Source: Candidatus Halobonum tyrrellensis G22 (GTDB lineage: Archaea > Halobacteriota > Halobacteria > Halobacteriales > Haloferacaceae). From it: DNA of 64,000 nt. The translations under genes and the position numbers were made by a program. Positions within the stretch are counted from its first letter, which is position 1. Each line of letters begins with the position of its first letter. The DNA is taken from the NCBI RefSeq assembly GCF_000495475.1, contig NZ_ASGZ01000034.1, positions 20,015 to 84,014 of the forward strand. Reading direction: 5' to 3'. Positions 1-9,603 of the stretch are shown one piece after another. A model generated the notes under the pieces. That model worked only from the letters and a program-made list of their open reading frames with translations, ran no database searches and was not told where the DNA came from.

Positions 1-1
1 C

Positions 2-901
2 TCGGTCGGCACCTACGAGTTCGACGACGGCACCACCGTCAACTACGGCGAGGTGCCCGCGCTCCGGACGGAGTACCTCGTGTTCAACACGCTGGAGGTC
101 CCGCTCGCGGTCCGCCGGGCGTTCGCGTACGCGATGAACCAAGACGAGATCGCGGCGAACGTCTACAAGGGGAACGCGAAGGCGGGCTACCACATCACGC
201 CGCCCGCGCCGTACCCCACCTTCGAGGACGGCGTCACCTCCGTCGAGACGTACGACCGGCACGCGGAGTCGGGCTACCAGTCGAACACCGAGTTCGGCGC
301 CGACGGCTACCCGTACGGCTACGGTGCGACGCTGCTCGACGAGGCGCGCGCGGTGATGGAGGAGGACGGCTACGGCGAGAACGAACGCTTCTCGATCACC
401 GCCACCACCATCTCGGGCGACGACGCGTACGGCTCGGTGTTCACCCGACTCCAGTCGAAGCTCCGGTCGGCGTACATCGACATGGAGATCGAGGAGGCGG
501 AGTTCGGCACGATCATCAGCCGCGCCATCTCCGGCGACATGCAGGTGTTCGGGCTCGGCGACGGGATGGAGTACCCCGGCCCACAGAACTTCCTCCGGTT
601 CCTCTACGGCGAGAGCCCCAGCGGTCAGTTCACCCGGTGGGGCGCCGAGGGTAGCTACTTCACCGAGGAGTACCGCCAGACCACGCTCGACGCCTGGGGG
701 GAGAACTACGCGGCCGACGACGCGACCGCCGAGTCGCGCGCGGAGGCGTTCCAGACCATCGAGGAGATGAACTGGGCGTCCGTCCAGGAGCTCCCGACGG
801 TTCACCCGACCCACCAGCGCTTCTGGCACGACTACGTCGACGTGGAGATGCACGGCGTGATGGAGAACCAGACGTTCGACCAGCTCACGCTGAACCGCTG
901 A
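2..901 (+). CDS. ABC transporter substrate-binding protein, family 5 (peptide type), C-terminal part
   Basis: The open frame enters from the left edge, so the N-terminus with its expected lipoprotein signal is missing; about 299 residues remain. The segment reading FNTLEVPLAVRRAFAYAMNQ followed by a run with pockets of aromatic residues is the typical lobe-2 region of SBP_bac_5 proteins, where a bound peptide closes the two lobes. In this family the protein sits outside the membrane and hands dipeptides or oligopeptides to the permease pair. Two permease and two ATPase genes follow on the same strand, giving the usual Dpp/Opp gene order. Substrate cannot be read from sequence; nickel or sugar-oligomer transport is also known in the family. 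Confidence 0.9.
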   Translation, partial: SVGTYEFDDGTTVNYGEVPALRTEYLVFNTLEVPLAVRRAFAYAMNQDEIAANVYKGNAKAGYHITPPAPYPTFEDGVTSVETYDRHAESGYQSNTEFGADGYPYGYGATLLDEARAVMEEDGYGENERFSITATTISGDDAYGSVFTRLQSKLRSAYIDMEIEEAEFGTIISRAISGDMQVFGLGDGMEYPGPQNFLRFLYGESPSGQFTRWGAEGSYFTEEYRQTTLDAWGENYAADDATAESRAEAFQTIEEMNWASVQELPTVHPTHQRFWHDYVDVEMHGVMENQTFDQLTLNR

Positions 902-1024
902 CGGCCGCCCCGCGGCCGCCGGTCTCGTCGCAGTACCGCCGTTCGTCGCCCGCGGACCCGTTCGACTACCGTATGTACCCGAATCGCTCCGACCGTTCCC
1001 GACTCCGTCTTCGACTCGCACCCC

Positions 1025-1031
1025 AAGGAGG
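1025..1031 (+). promoter_or_regulatory. Shine-Dalgarno sequence AAGGAGG for the first permease
   Basis: AAGGAGG lies six bases before the GTG at 1038 and decides that start. It stands out because most other starts in the window look leaderless. It fits an internal operon gene translated from a long mRNA. Confidence 0.8.
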
Positions 1032-1037
1032 ACCCCC

Positions 1038-2060
1038 GTGAGCAAACTCACGTACCTCGGCAAGCGCCTGCTGATGAGCATCCCGGTCGTCTGGCTCGGA
1101 GCCTCGATGACGTGGTTCATCATCTTCATGGGGCCAGTCGACCCGGCGACCCGGCTGCTCAGCGAGGGGCAGACGCGCAACCCGGCGGCGTACGAGGCCG
1201 CCCAGACCCAACTCGGCTTGAACCGGCCGCCGCTCGAACACTACCTCGACTGGACGACGAACCTGTTCGTGTTCGACCTCGGGCAGACGTGGCTGCTGTA
1301 CCAGGGGTCGAACGTGAACGCGCTCATCCTCGACTTCCTGCCGCGGACGCTCTGGCTGGGCTTCTGGGCGGTGCTGATCGCGGTGTTCGTCGGCGTCCCC
1401 CTCGGCTTCTACGCGGGGCTCCGCTCGAACACCGCCGCCGACTACGTCGCCTCGATGGGCGGTATCGTCTGGCGCGCGATGCCGAACTTCTGGCTCGCGA
1501 TCATGCTGATCGCGGTGCTGAGCAACTCCGAGGCCATCTTCTTCGGGTTCGACTGGCAGTCGTTCGGGGTGCCGCTCGACGCGCTCACGGGCAGCCCCAA
1601 CATGTCCCGAATCGGCAGCGTCGAGGGGTTCCTCGCGGCGACGAAGAAGGTGCTCCCGGCGGCGCTCGTGCTCGGGTCGGCGTCGATGGGCAACGAGATG
1701 CGCATCGGCCGGACCGCGGTGTTGGAGGTCAGAAACGAGGACTACATCGACTTCGCGCGCGCGAAGAACGTCTCGCGGCGGGCGCTGGTCTGGAAGCACA
1801 TCCTCCGGAACGCGCTCGTCCCGCTGGTGCCGATCATCACGAGCGAGGCGTTCCTCCTCATCGGCGGCTCCGTCCTCGTCGAGACGGTGTTCGGCATCAA
1901 CGGCATCGGCTGGCTGTTCTTCCAGGCGGCCATCCAGGGCGACCTGCCGCTGGTCGGCACGCTCATGTACGTATTCATCCTCATGATCGTCGGAATCAAC
2001 CTGCTACAGGACCTGTTGTACACGCTGATCGACCCCCGCGTGGGGCTGGAGGGCAACTGA
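1038..2060 (+). CDS. ABC transporter permease, DppB/OppB type
   Basis: This 340-residue integral membrane protein has the normal length of DppB-type permeases. It starts with the conserved N-terminal helix (YLGKRLLMSIPVVWLG), then a long extracellular loop and a binding-protein-dependent transport domain. The cytoplasmic coupling segment RTAVLEVRNEDYIDFARAKN contains the EAA-loop motif that contacts the ATPases. The C-terminus, ending near DLLYTLIDPRVGLEG, is characteristic. The start is GTG at 1038, supported by a strong Shine-Dalgarno. Its stop is separated by one base from the next start, so the two permeases are surely co-translated. It forms one half of the peptide channel. Confidence 0.95.
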   Translation: MSKLTYLGKRLLMSIPVVWLGASMTWFIIFMGPVDPATRLLSEGQTRNPAAYEAAQTQLGLNRPPLEHYLDWTTNLFVFDLGQTWLLYQGSNVNALILDFLPRTLWLGFWAVLIAVFVGVPLGFYAGLRSNTAADYVASMGGIVWRAMPNFWLAIMLIAVLSNSEAIFFGFDWQSFGVPLDALTGSPNMSRIGSVEGFLAATKKVLPAALVLGSASMGNEMRIGRTAVLEVRNEDYIDFARAKNVSRRALVWKHILRNALVPLVPIITSEAFLLIGGSVLVETVFGINGIGWLFFQAAIQGDLPLVGTLMYVFILMIVGINLLQDLLYTLIDPRVGLEGN

Positions 2061-2061
2061 G

Positions 2062-3489
2062 ATGGCCCACGAGGAGCGAACCTCGGGGTCGACGGTCCTC
2101 CCGACGGGCGCGCCGGGGGCGGTCTGGGTCGCGCTCGGCGTCGGCCTGTTCGCGCTCGAAGCCGGCGCGTTCGCGAACTTCGTCGTCGGCTTCCTCGCGG
2201 ACGTGCTGGCGACGCTGTCGGCGCCCGGCGTCGGCGCCCTCGCTGCGGTCGAACGCGCCGCCGCGTCGGTGCCGACGCTGCTCTCGCGGGAGACGATCCC
2301 CAACGCGGGCTACTGGAACGGCCGGCGGTGGGTCGACACGTTCCTCGGACTGCGCCCCGGCGTCGCGTGGGCGCTCCGGGTGGCGCTGGTGTACGCGTAC
2401 GCGTTCGCGGTCGCGGGGTGGGCGGTGCTCGGCTACCGCCTCTACCGCCGGGAGTACCGCACCGCGGCGTGGACGCCCCGCGACGACGTGGTCGACCGCT
2501 TCCGCTCGCACGGGTGGGGAGTCTTCGGGCTGGTCGTCGTGTTCATGTTCGTCGTGATGGCGGTGTTCGCGCCCGCGCTCGGGCCGACGACCGTCGACAA
2601 GAACATGCGCAACTCCTACTCGAACGAGATCAGCTACTGGAACGCCGAGACCGAGCAGGTCGACACGACCCTCGTCGGCGACGCCAACCTGGCCTCCCAG
2701 TCGAGCGGCGACACCGACCGCGTGCTGCCCGGCCAGTACGACGACTTCGGCCGCTATCACCCGTTCGGGACGCTCCCGACCGGCCGCGACCTGTTCACGT
2801 TCCTCGCGGTCGGGTCGCGCATCTCGCTGGTGATCGGCGTGCTCTCGGTGGGGCTGAGCGCGTCGATAGCCACCTCGCTCGCGCTCGCGGCGGCGTACTA
2901 CAAGGGCCGGGCGGACCTCGGGATGGTGCTGCTGTCGGACGCGATCATGGCGATGCCGCAACTCCTCTTACTGATCATGCTCACGACGGTGCTCGACGAC
3001 ACGTGGATCGACGGCGTGTACAGCGGCGGGTTCGTCCTCGCGCTGATCTTCGCGGGGACGGGCTGGACGTACATGTGGCGGTCGGTGCGCGGTCCCGCCC
3101 TGCAGGTGTCCGAACGCCAGTGGATCGACGCCGCAAAGAGCTTCGGACAGAAGCCGTCGGTCGTGATGCGCCGACACATCCTCCCGTACATCACGGGCTA
3201 CCTGCTCGTCTACGGGTCGATGACGCTCGGCGGCGCGATCATCGCCATCGCGGGGCTGTCGTTCCTCGGACTCGGGGTCGCACCCCCCACCCCCGAGTGG
3301 GGCCGCGCGGTCAACCTCGGGCAGGACTACGTGACCACGGGGTCGTGGCACGTCTCGCTGATCCCCGGCATCCTGATCACGCTGGTCGTGACGGGGTTCA
3401 ACGCGCTCGGCGACGGCGTCCGCGACGCGATCGACCCGCAGTCCGACAGCGCGTCGGGCGCGGCGGCCGGCCGGGGTGGTGGGGCGTGA
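2062..3489 (+). CDS. ABC transporter permease, DppC/OppC type, with long N-terminal extension
   Basis: The second permease half is 475 residues, against roughly 300 for typical DppC. The extra length is at the front. Residues about 15-55 and 110-140 look like added membrane segments joined by a soluble loop, and a further hydrophilic loop of about 70 residues (after the helix near 155-175) precedes the canonical GTLPTGRDLFTFL segment. The transport domain with the EAA loop (QWIDAAKSFGQKPSVVMRRH) and the C-terminal ALGDGVRDAIDP motif are intact. ATG at 2062 directly follows the upstream stop. The final codons overlap the next gene by four bases (GTGA). I infer that the extension is a haloarchaeal elaboration rather than a fused gene. 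Confidence 0.93.
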   Translation: MAHEERTSGSTVLPTGAPGAVWVALGVGLFALEAGAFANFVVGFLADVLATLSAPGVGALAAVERAAASVPTLLSRETIPNAGYWNGRRWVDTFLGLRPGVAWALRVALVYAYAFAVAGWAVLGYRLYRREYRTAAWTPRDDVVDRFRSHGWGVFGLVVVFMFVVMAVFAPALGPTTVDKNMRNSYSNEISYWNAETEQVDTTLVGDANLASQSSGDTDRVLPGQYDDFGRYHPFGTLPTGRDLFTFLAVGSRISLVIGVLSVGLSASIATSLALAAAYYKGRADLGMVLLSDAIMAMPQLLLLIMLTTVLDDTWIDGVYSGGFVLALIFAGTGWTYMWRSVRGPALQVSERQWIDAAKSFGQKPSVVMRRHILPYITGYLLVYGSMTLGGAIIAIAGLSFLGLGVAPPTPEWGRAVNLGQDYVTTGSWHVSLIPGILITLVVTGFNALGDGVRDAIDPQSDSASGAAAGRGGGA

Positions 3490-4619
3490 GCCGCATCTCC
3501 GACGGGCGCGGGGCGGACCCGACAGCCGACTCCGCTCGGGACCCGGACCCGGTGCGCGACAGAGAGACGGACGGGGACCCGCTGTTGGCCGTCCGCGACC
3601 TCCGGACCGTGTTCCGGACCGAACGCGAGACGATCCACGCGGTCGACGGCGTCTCGTTCGACATCTACGAGGGCGAGACGGTCGGGCTGGTGGGCGAGTC
3701 GGGGTCGGGCAAGTCGGTGACCGCCCGGTCGATCCTCGGGCTGGTCGACGAGCCCGGGTCGATCGACGGCGGGTCGATCCGCTTCCGCGGCGACGACCTC
3801 ACCGACGGGCTGTGGCGCGAGCACCGCGGCGACATCTCGATCGTCTTCCAGGACCCCAGCGGCTCGCTCAACCCGGTGTACACCGTCGGCAACCAGATCC
3901 GCGAGGCGCTGAAGATCCACCAGGGCCTCCGCGGGAGCGCCGCCCGCGAGCGCGCGGTCGAACTGCTGGAGGCGGTGGGCATCCCCGACGCCCCCCGCCG
4001 GGTGTCGGAGTACCCCCACCAGCTGTCGGGCGGGATGCAACAGCGCGCGGTGATCGCCGTCGCGCTCGCCTGCGACCCGGATCTCTTGGTCTGTGACGAG
4101 CCGACCACCGCGCTCGACGTGACGATCCAAGCGCAGATCCTCGACCTCCTGGCCGACCTCCAACGGGAGGAGGGGCTGGCGATCCTGTTCATCACCCACG
4201 ACATGGGCGTCATCGAGGAGGCGACCGACCGCGTGAACGTCATCTACGCGGGCGAGGTGGTCGAGCGCGCGCCCACGGCGGAGCTGTTCGACGCCCCCGC
4301 CCACCCGTACACGCGCGCGCTCCTGGAGTCGATCCCGGGCCGGAGCGGTCCGGGCGAGCGCCTGCCGACCATCGAGGGCGAGGTGCCGACGCCGACCGAG
4401 CCGGCGACCCACTGCCGGTTCGCGCCGCGGTGTCCCCACGCCGCCCCCGACTGCGAGCGCGTCCACCCCGAACCGGTGGCGGTGGGGTCGGCGTCGGCCG
4501 ACCACACGGCGGCGTGTCTGCTCCACGACGACGAGTTCGACATCGAAGCGGGGGCGGCGTACGGCGGCGGGGACGCTCCGGACGCCGCGGGCGCCGACGA
4601 CGCGGGGGGGCGCGAATGA
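3486..4619 (+). CDS. ABC transporter ATP-binding protein, DppD/OppD type
   Basis: A 377-residue ATPase that energises the importer on the cytoplasmic side. Visible motifs in order: Walker A GESGSGKS, Q-loop FQDPSGSLNP, signature LSGGMQQR, Walker B LLVCDEPTTALD, H-loop FITHD. The C-terminal oligopeptide-transporter region carries the CRFAPRCPHAAPDC cysteine cluster and a later Cys in TAACLL, typical of this subfamily. The frame is open upstream, but the start is taken as GTG 3486, which overlaps the previous stop in a GTGA arrangement; this leaves a short acidic leader before the conserved LLAVRDLRTVF. The gene ends in an ATGA overlap with the second ATPase. Confidence 0.95.
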   Translation: MSRISDGRGADPTADSARDPDPVRDRETDGDPLLAVRDLRTVFRTERETIHAVDGVSFDIYEGETVGLVGESGSGKSVTARSILGLVDEPGSIDGGSIRFRGDDLTDGLWREHRGDISIVFQDPSGSLNPVYTVGNQIREALKIHQGLRGSAARERAVELLEAVGIPDAPRRVSEYPHQLSGGMQQRAVIAVALACDPDLLVCDEPTTALDVTIQAQILDLLADLQREEGLAILFITHDMGVIEEATDRVNVIYAGEVVERAPTAELFDAPAHPYTRALLESIPGRSGPGERLPTIEGEVPTPTEPATHCRFAPRCPHAAPDCERVHPEPVAVGSASADHTAACLLHDDEFDIEAGAAYGGGDAPDAAGADDAGGRE

Positions 4620-6199
4620 CGGCGCGTCCGGAGGCCGAGCCGGGTCGCGACGGCGCGGCGGCCGGGCGGTCGGACGAGCCGCTGGTGTCGATCCGGGGGC
4701 TGAAGACGTACTACACCGACTCGTCGATCCTCTCCTCGCAGCCGCCGGTCCAGGCGGTCGACGGCGTCGACCTCGACGTCTACGAGGGCGAGACCGTCGG
4801 ACTGGTGGGCGAGTCGGGCTGCGGCAAGACGACGCTCGGGCGGACCCTCCTCGGGCTGGAGGACGCCACCGCGGGCACCGTCGAGGCGAGCGGCCGCGAC
4901 GTGACCGACCTCTCGCGCGCCGAGCGCCGCGAGTGGCAGGAGAACGCGGGGATGGTGTTCCAGGACCCCGAGGAGAGTCTCAACGACCGCATGACGGTCG
5001 GCGAGATCGTGCGCGAACCGCTCGACGCACACGACTGGCCCACCCTCACGGTCGCCGTCGAGGGCGACGCGCGCGACCGGAGCGTCGAGGGGGACGCGGT
5101 CCCCGCCGGCGCGGACGGGACGCCCGACCTCACGGTCGGGGTCGACGCGGACGGGTCGGCCGACGTGGCCGTCCGCGACCGCCTCCCGCTCGACGCCGAC
5201 GAGGTGGACGTGACCGTCGACGCCGACGCGGTCCGGGTCGACCTGCTGGTCGACGAGCGGGCGGTCCGCGAGGGGCGCGTCACCGACCTGCTCGAACGCG
5301 TGGGGCTCAACGAGGAGCACTTCTACCGCTACCCCCACCAGTTCTCGGGCGGACAGCGCCAGCGGGTCGGCATCGCGCGCGCGCTCGCGCTCGAACCCGA
5401 CTTCCTCGTGCTCGACGAGCCGACGAGCGCGCTCGACGTGTCGGTGCAAGCGCGGATCATCAACCTGCTCGACGACCTGCAGGCGGAACTCGGGTTGACG
5501 TACCTGTTCATCACGCACGACCTCTCGGTCGTCAGACACATCGCCGACCGGGTCGCCGTGATGTACCTCGGGAGCATCGTGGAGTCGGGGCCGACCCGGG
5601 AGGTGTACGCCGACCCCGGCCACCCGTACACCGTCTCGCTGTTGTCGGCGATCCCCGGTAGCGGGTCGCCGTGGGACGGCGAGCGGGTCACGCTCCGCGG
5701 TGCGCCGCCCAGTCCGCGCGACCCGCCGTCGGGCTGTCCGTTCGCCACGCGGTGTCCGGCGAAGATCCGCCCCGACGACTGGTCGTTCCCCGAGGCGACG
5801 TGGCGCGCGCTCGACGCGCTCCGCGTGCTCTTCCGGACGCGCGCCCGCGCGGAGACGCCGACGGCGACCCGGGCGAAGCAGTTGCTCGGGATGTCGGTCG
5901 ACGACGAGTCGCTGACCGACGCGGCCCGCGACGTACTCGACGCCGCCGACCTCCCGCCGGACGCGCGGGCGGTCGTCGACGACGCCGTCGACGACGCGAG
6001 CCACGGCGACGACCGGGCGGCCGCAGCGCGGATGCGCGAGGCGTTCGGCTCGCGGTGTGACGAGGAGTTCCCCGCCCCCGAGACGGGGGGTCGGGGGCGC
6101 GCGCGCACCAACCGCTGTCTCCGCCGGGAGGCGGAGTACGACGGCGCCCGCGAGACGGTCGAGCGCCGGCAACACGAGACGGACGGGACGGGCGGGTAG
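4616..6199 (+). CDS. ABC transporter ATP-binding protein, DppF/OppF type, with two acidic insertions
   Basis: The second ATPase of the importer is 527 residues, far longer than the usual 320-400. Walker A (GESGCGKTT, residue 65), Q-loop (FQDPEESLND, about 115), signature (FSGGQRQRVG, about 243) and Walker B (LVLDEPTSALD, about 265) are intact. The extra length sits in two places. One is an Asp/Val-rich insert of about 65-70 residues (about 142-208) in the helical subdomain between Q-loop and signature. The other is a stretch of about 100 residues inside the C-terminal Cys motif, between CPFATRCPAK (about 373) and the last Cys (about 500). The start is ATG 4616 in an ATGA overlap. The codon pattern does not change across the inserts, so they look like in-frame expansions. 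Confidence 0.93.
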   Translation: MTARPEAEPGRDGAAAGRSDEPLVSIRGLKTYYTDSSILSSQPPVQAVDGVDLDVYEGETVGLVGESGCGKTTLGRTLLGLEDATAGTVEASGRDVTDLSRAERREWQENAGMVFQDPEESLNDRMTVGEIVREPLDAHDWPTLTVAVEGDARDRSVEGDAVPAGADGTPDLTVGVDADGSADVAVRDRLPLDADEVDVTVDADAVRVDLLVDERAVREGRVTDLLERVGLNEEHFYRYPHQFSGGQRQRVGIARALALEPDFLVLDEPTSALDVSVQARIINLLDDLQAELGLTYLFITHDLSVVRHIADRVAVMYLGSIVESGPTREVYADPGHPYTVSLLSAIPGSGSPWDGERVTLRGAPPSPRDPPSGCPFATRCPAKIRPDDWSFPEATWRALDALRVLFRTRARAETPTATRAKQLLGMSVDDESLTDAARDVLDAADLPPDARAVVDDAVDDASHGDDRAAAARMREAFGSRCDEEFPAPETGGRGRARTNRCLRREAEYDGARETVERRQHETDGTGG

Positions 6200-6229
6200 C
6201 GGTCGGTCGGTCGACCCGACTGCGTCCGA

Positions 6230-6823
6230 CTACCCGGCACCGCCCCCGTTCGCGCGTCCGGCCGGCCGACTCCGCCGCCGGTCGGCCGCACGCACCACCA
6301 GGACGCCGACCCCGGCGCCGACGCTCGCCCCCGCCACCACGACGAGGAGGACGACCACCGTGAACGGGAGCGCGTACACTAACAGTCCGACGACGAGTAT
6401 GGCGGCTTCGCCCAGGAACCCGACCGCGTCGGCCGACGCGCCGACGTACGTCGCGGCGGCGACGCCCGCGCCGACCGACAGGAGGACGTAACACGCGACC
6501 GCGCCGGCGTACGCCGCGGCGACGACGCCCGCGCCGACCCAGAGGTCGTCCCGGAGCGACGGAGCGCCCCGCCGCCGGAGCGCGCGCAGGCGCCAGCAGG
6601 CCGCGAGCGCCGCCGGGACGACCAGCACCGCGACCCAGCGGAGCGGACCGAACACCGCCTCGAACACGACGAACATCGCGTCCACCGCCCCGCCGACCCG
6701 GCCGGCGTTCACGGCGGCGAGCAACGGGACGACGACGTACCCGACCGCGCCCGTCGCCGCGACGGCCGCGCCGCCGACCGCACCCGTCGACACGGCCTCC
6801 CGGACCGACACGGCGTGGTTCAC
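6230..6823 (-). CDS. Uncharacterised integral membrane protein
   Basis: I do not recognise the family. From the GTG at 6823 the product is 197 residues with four to five hydrophobic segments, for example around AVAATGAVGYVVVPLLAAV, WVAVLVVPAALAACW, VAAAYAGAVACYVLLSVGA and FTVVVLLVVVAGASVGAGVG. It ends in a basic, Arg-rich tail (RAADRRRSRPAGRANG), so the C-terminus is probably cytoplasmic. The frame stays open much further upstream, but those residues look like out-of-frame translation. A second GTG twelve bases downstream is an equally good start. It converges on the ABC operon, with only 30 bases between stops. Confidence 0.65.
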   Translation of the reverse strand: MNHAVSVREAVSTGAVGGAAVAATGAVGYVVVPLLAAVNAGRVGGAVDAMFVVFEAVFGPLRWVAVLVVPAALAACWRLRALRRRGAPSLRDDLWVGAGVVAAAYAGAVACYVLLSVGAGVAAATYVGASADAVGFLGEAAILVVGLLVYALPFTVVVLLVVVAGASVGAGVGVLVVRAADRRRSRPAGRANGGGAG

Positions 6824-7088
6824 CCCTCCCCTAGGCGGGCTGACGTGATGACGGTTCGGGTCGGCCGCCGGAGCGGGTCCCCGACCCCCACTCGCGCGCG
6901 AGCGCGGCCCGACCCGGGTCGGTCGGCGAACAGACAGGTCCGGGACGGATCGTCGTGTCGAACTGGTAACCGAACGGGGTCCGGCGCCGCCGAGTGGCGC
7001 CTGAGAACGTGACTCACGGTACCGTTTTCCAGCAATCGTTACCTCTCTTAGTTGGATTGATGAAAGGTCGTCGCGTGCTGACGCCCGC

Positions 7089-9494
7089 ATGCGCAGACTC
7101 ACAGCGGTGCTGTTGACGTGTCTCGTCGTGGGAGCGTCGCTCCCGGGGGCCGCGTTCGCCCTCGGCGGGGCGGCGCCGACCGCCGACGGAGCCGACCGGG
7201 TCGGGTCCGCTCCGGCGGCCCAGGTGGGCGCGAACGGGACGACCCTGACGGTGTTGGCGTACAACGACATCCAGACGGCGATGGCGTCGGACACGGGAGA
7301 GATGGCCCGGCTCGCGGGCCTGATCGACGAGCGCCGGGCGGCTCACGACAACCCGACGGTGCTCGCGGGCGGCGGCGACGAGATCAGCCCGCACGCGCTC
7401 TCGCCGGTGAGCGCGTGGCAACTGCCGGTCGAGGTGCTCAACGTCGTCGACCCCGCCGCCGAGGCGGTCGGCAACCACGACCTCGACTACGGCGACGAGG
7501 CGTTCGCGAACGCCTCGGCGGCCTCGGAGTTCCCGTGGCTCGCCGCCAACCTGGTGAACGAGTCGACGGGTGAACCGATCCAGGGCGCCAACGGCACGTA
7601 CGTCGTCGAGCGCGACGGCGTCCGCGTCGGATTCGTCGGCTTGGTCGACGAGGCGATCATCGGCAAGACGGCGCTCGACTTCGACGAGGCCGGCATCGAG
7701 GTGCGGGACTTCGCCGAGGTCGGTCCCGAGCGCGCCGAGTACCTCAAAGAGGAGCGGAACGTCGACGTGGTGGTCTCGCTCGCACACATCGGCGTCCCCG
7801 AGTCGGAGGAACTCGCCGAGGCCGACGACGGCGCCATCGACCTGATCGTGACGGGCGACGACGAACTCGTCTACCCGCCCCAGGAGACCAGCGGCACCAC
7901 CATCGTCGAGGCGGGTAGCGAGGCCTCCCACCTCGCGGAGGTGAACCTCACGCTGTCGGACGGCGACGTGACGGCCGTCGACGGGCGGCTGATCGAGACG
8001 ACCGAGGAGGTCGAGCCGAACGAGTCGGTCCAGCGCCTGATCCAGGAGGCGCGGGAGACCGGACTCGAGGAGGTCATCGGCGAGTCGACGACGGAACTCA
8101 ACGCGACCAGTGCGGCCAACTACCACCGCGAGACCGCACTCGGCAACGCGATCACGGACGCGTTCCGCGCCGAGACCGGCTCGCAGGTCGCGATCACCAA
8201 CTCCGGCGGCATCCGTAGCAACCGGGTGTACCCCGCGGGCAACGTGACGGTCGGCGACGCGACGACGATCCTGCCGTTCACGAACACGCTGGTGACGTTC
8301 CGGCTGAACGGCTCGGAACTGCGGGAGGTGCTCGCGAGCCAGGTGGTCACGCTCTCCAGCGAGGAGGGCCAGCAGTACGGCACGGAGATCACCCACCAGG
8401 TCAGCGGCGTGCGCTTCGAGTGGGTGCCCCACGAGGGGGTCGAGCCGAAGGTCCGCGACGTGTACGTCGACCAGGCCGGCCCGGACGAGCCGGCCAACTG
8501 GACCCGGCTGGACGCCGAGGAGAACTACACGGTGACGGTGAACAGCTACATGGCCGGCGGCGGTGACGGCTACCCGCTGGAGAACGCGACGCGCGTCTCC
8601 GAGTCGGGGATCCTCTACTCGACGGCGTTCATCAACTACGTCGAAGAGCGGGGCACTATCTCGCCGAAAGTCGAGGGTCGGATGCGCCGCGTCGACGCCG
8701 GCGTCGGTAACGCGTCGGTGTCGCTCGACGGCGACAGCGAGACGGTGACCGCGACGTACGCCGCGCCCGCGAACGCGACGGCCGTGAACGCGTCGAGCTT
8801 CTACGCGCTCGACGCCGACGGCGAGCGGGTCGCGGCGACCGACGCGACGCTCGCCGACGGCGAGGTGACGGTGACGTTCGACGCCGACGACCTCTCGGCG
8901 GTCGCGGACGCGGCCGACCTGAACGTCTACGGCGAGTACACCGACTCCTACTACGACGGCGAGCGCGTCTACTGGGGCGCGTCGGTGCTGAGCGGCGAAC
9001 TCGACGTGACGACTGCCGACGAACCGATGGAGCCGGAGGCGACGTACTACCAGGTGGACTTCGTGGCGGGGGAACCCCTCGAGAACCTCTCGGCTGACAC
9101 GCTGTACGCGAACGACGAACAGGACCGTCTCGTGCGGTTCGCGCACGGCGACACGTCAGAGGGAATCACCGACCGCGGCCGCGCGTGGGCCAGCGAGGAG
9201 GTCCGCTCGTGTGTCGACTCCGCGGGCGTGATCGACCGCGAGGGCGAGACGGCGACGATCACGTTCACCGTCAACGAGAGCTGTGAGAACGCGACCATGT
9301 CGCTCGTCTCGTACACGAAACCCACTGCTGGGTTCAGCCCCGAGACGGCCGACCAGCAGGAACTGTTCGACGCGACCACCGAGACGTTCGAACCCGGCAC
9401 GCACACCATCACCGTGTCGCTGCCCGATTCGGACGCCGCGGACGCGGAGGCCCGCCTGACGGCCGGTGCGGTCCCGGTCGCGGCTCCGGCCTGA
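7089..9494 (+). CDS. Exported 5'-nucleotidase / metallophosphoesterase-like protein
   Basis: An 801-residue protein with a Sec-type signal peptide (residues 1-24, ending AAFA), an N-terminal metallophosphoesterase domain, a 5'-nucleotidase C-terminal domain (VAITNSGGIRSN and MAGGGDGYPL, the nucleotide-binding part) and a C-terminal extension of roughly 260 residues. The family hydrolyses nucleotides or sugar nucleotides outside the cell to recover phosphate and nucleoside. The metal site departs from the family: the usual NDxH is NDIQ (Q62), and the GHS-type His motif is GDD (256-258). Asp60, Asp97, Asn129, His130 and His233 are kept. ATG 7089 is the only start giving a proper signal peptide. 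Activity is therefore likely but not certain. Confidence 0.88.
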   Translation: MRRLTAVLLTCLVVGASLPGAAFALGGAAPTADGADRVGSAPAAQVGANGTTLTVLAYNDIQTAMASDTGEMARLAGLIDERRAAHDNPTVLAGGGDEISPHALSPVSAWQLPVEVLNVVDPAAEAVGNHDLDYGDEAFANASAASEFPWLAANLVNESTGEPIQGANGTYVVERDGVRVGFVGLVDEAIIGKTALDFDEAGIEVRDFAEVGPERAEYLKEERNVDVVVSLAHIGVPESEELAEADDGAIDLIVTGDDELVYPPQETSGTTIVEAGSEASHLAEVNLTLSDGDVTAVDGRLIETTEEVEPNESVQRLIQEARETGLEEVIGESTTELNATSAANYHRETALGNAITDAFRAETGSQVAITNSGGIRSNRVYPAGNVTVGDATTILPFTNTLVTFRLNGSELREVLASQVVTLSSEEGQQYGTEITHQVSGVRFEWVPHEGVEPKVRDVYVDQAGPDEPANWTRLDAEENYTVTVNSYMAGGGDGYPLENATRVSESGILYSTAFINYVEERGTISPKVEGRMRRVDAGVGNASVSLDGDSETVTATYAAPANATAVNASSFYALDADGERVAATDATLADGEVTVTFDADDLSAVADAADLNVYGEYTDSYYDGERVYWGASVLSGELDVTTADEPMEPEATYYQVDFVAGEPLENLSADTLYANDEQDRLVRFAHGDTSEGITDRGRAWASEEVRSCVDSAGVIDREGETATITFTVNESCENATMSLVSYTKPTAGFSPETADQQELFDATTETFEPGTHTITVSLPDSDAADAEARLTAGAVPVAAPA

Positions 9495-9603
9495 GCGCCG
9501 ACGCGACGACGACCGATACGACTCCCCCTTCTTTCGCGCCGACCGCTCGACCGGGAGCGAGCCGGGCGGAAACGGTTTCACCCCGCTGGCCGACGGTACG
9601 CAC

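Noticed and set aside
4616..6199. Frameshift or gene fusion as an explanation for the long ATPase
   Set aside because: The frame is continuous with unchanged codon style, and all ATPase motifs appear in order on both sides of the inserts.
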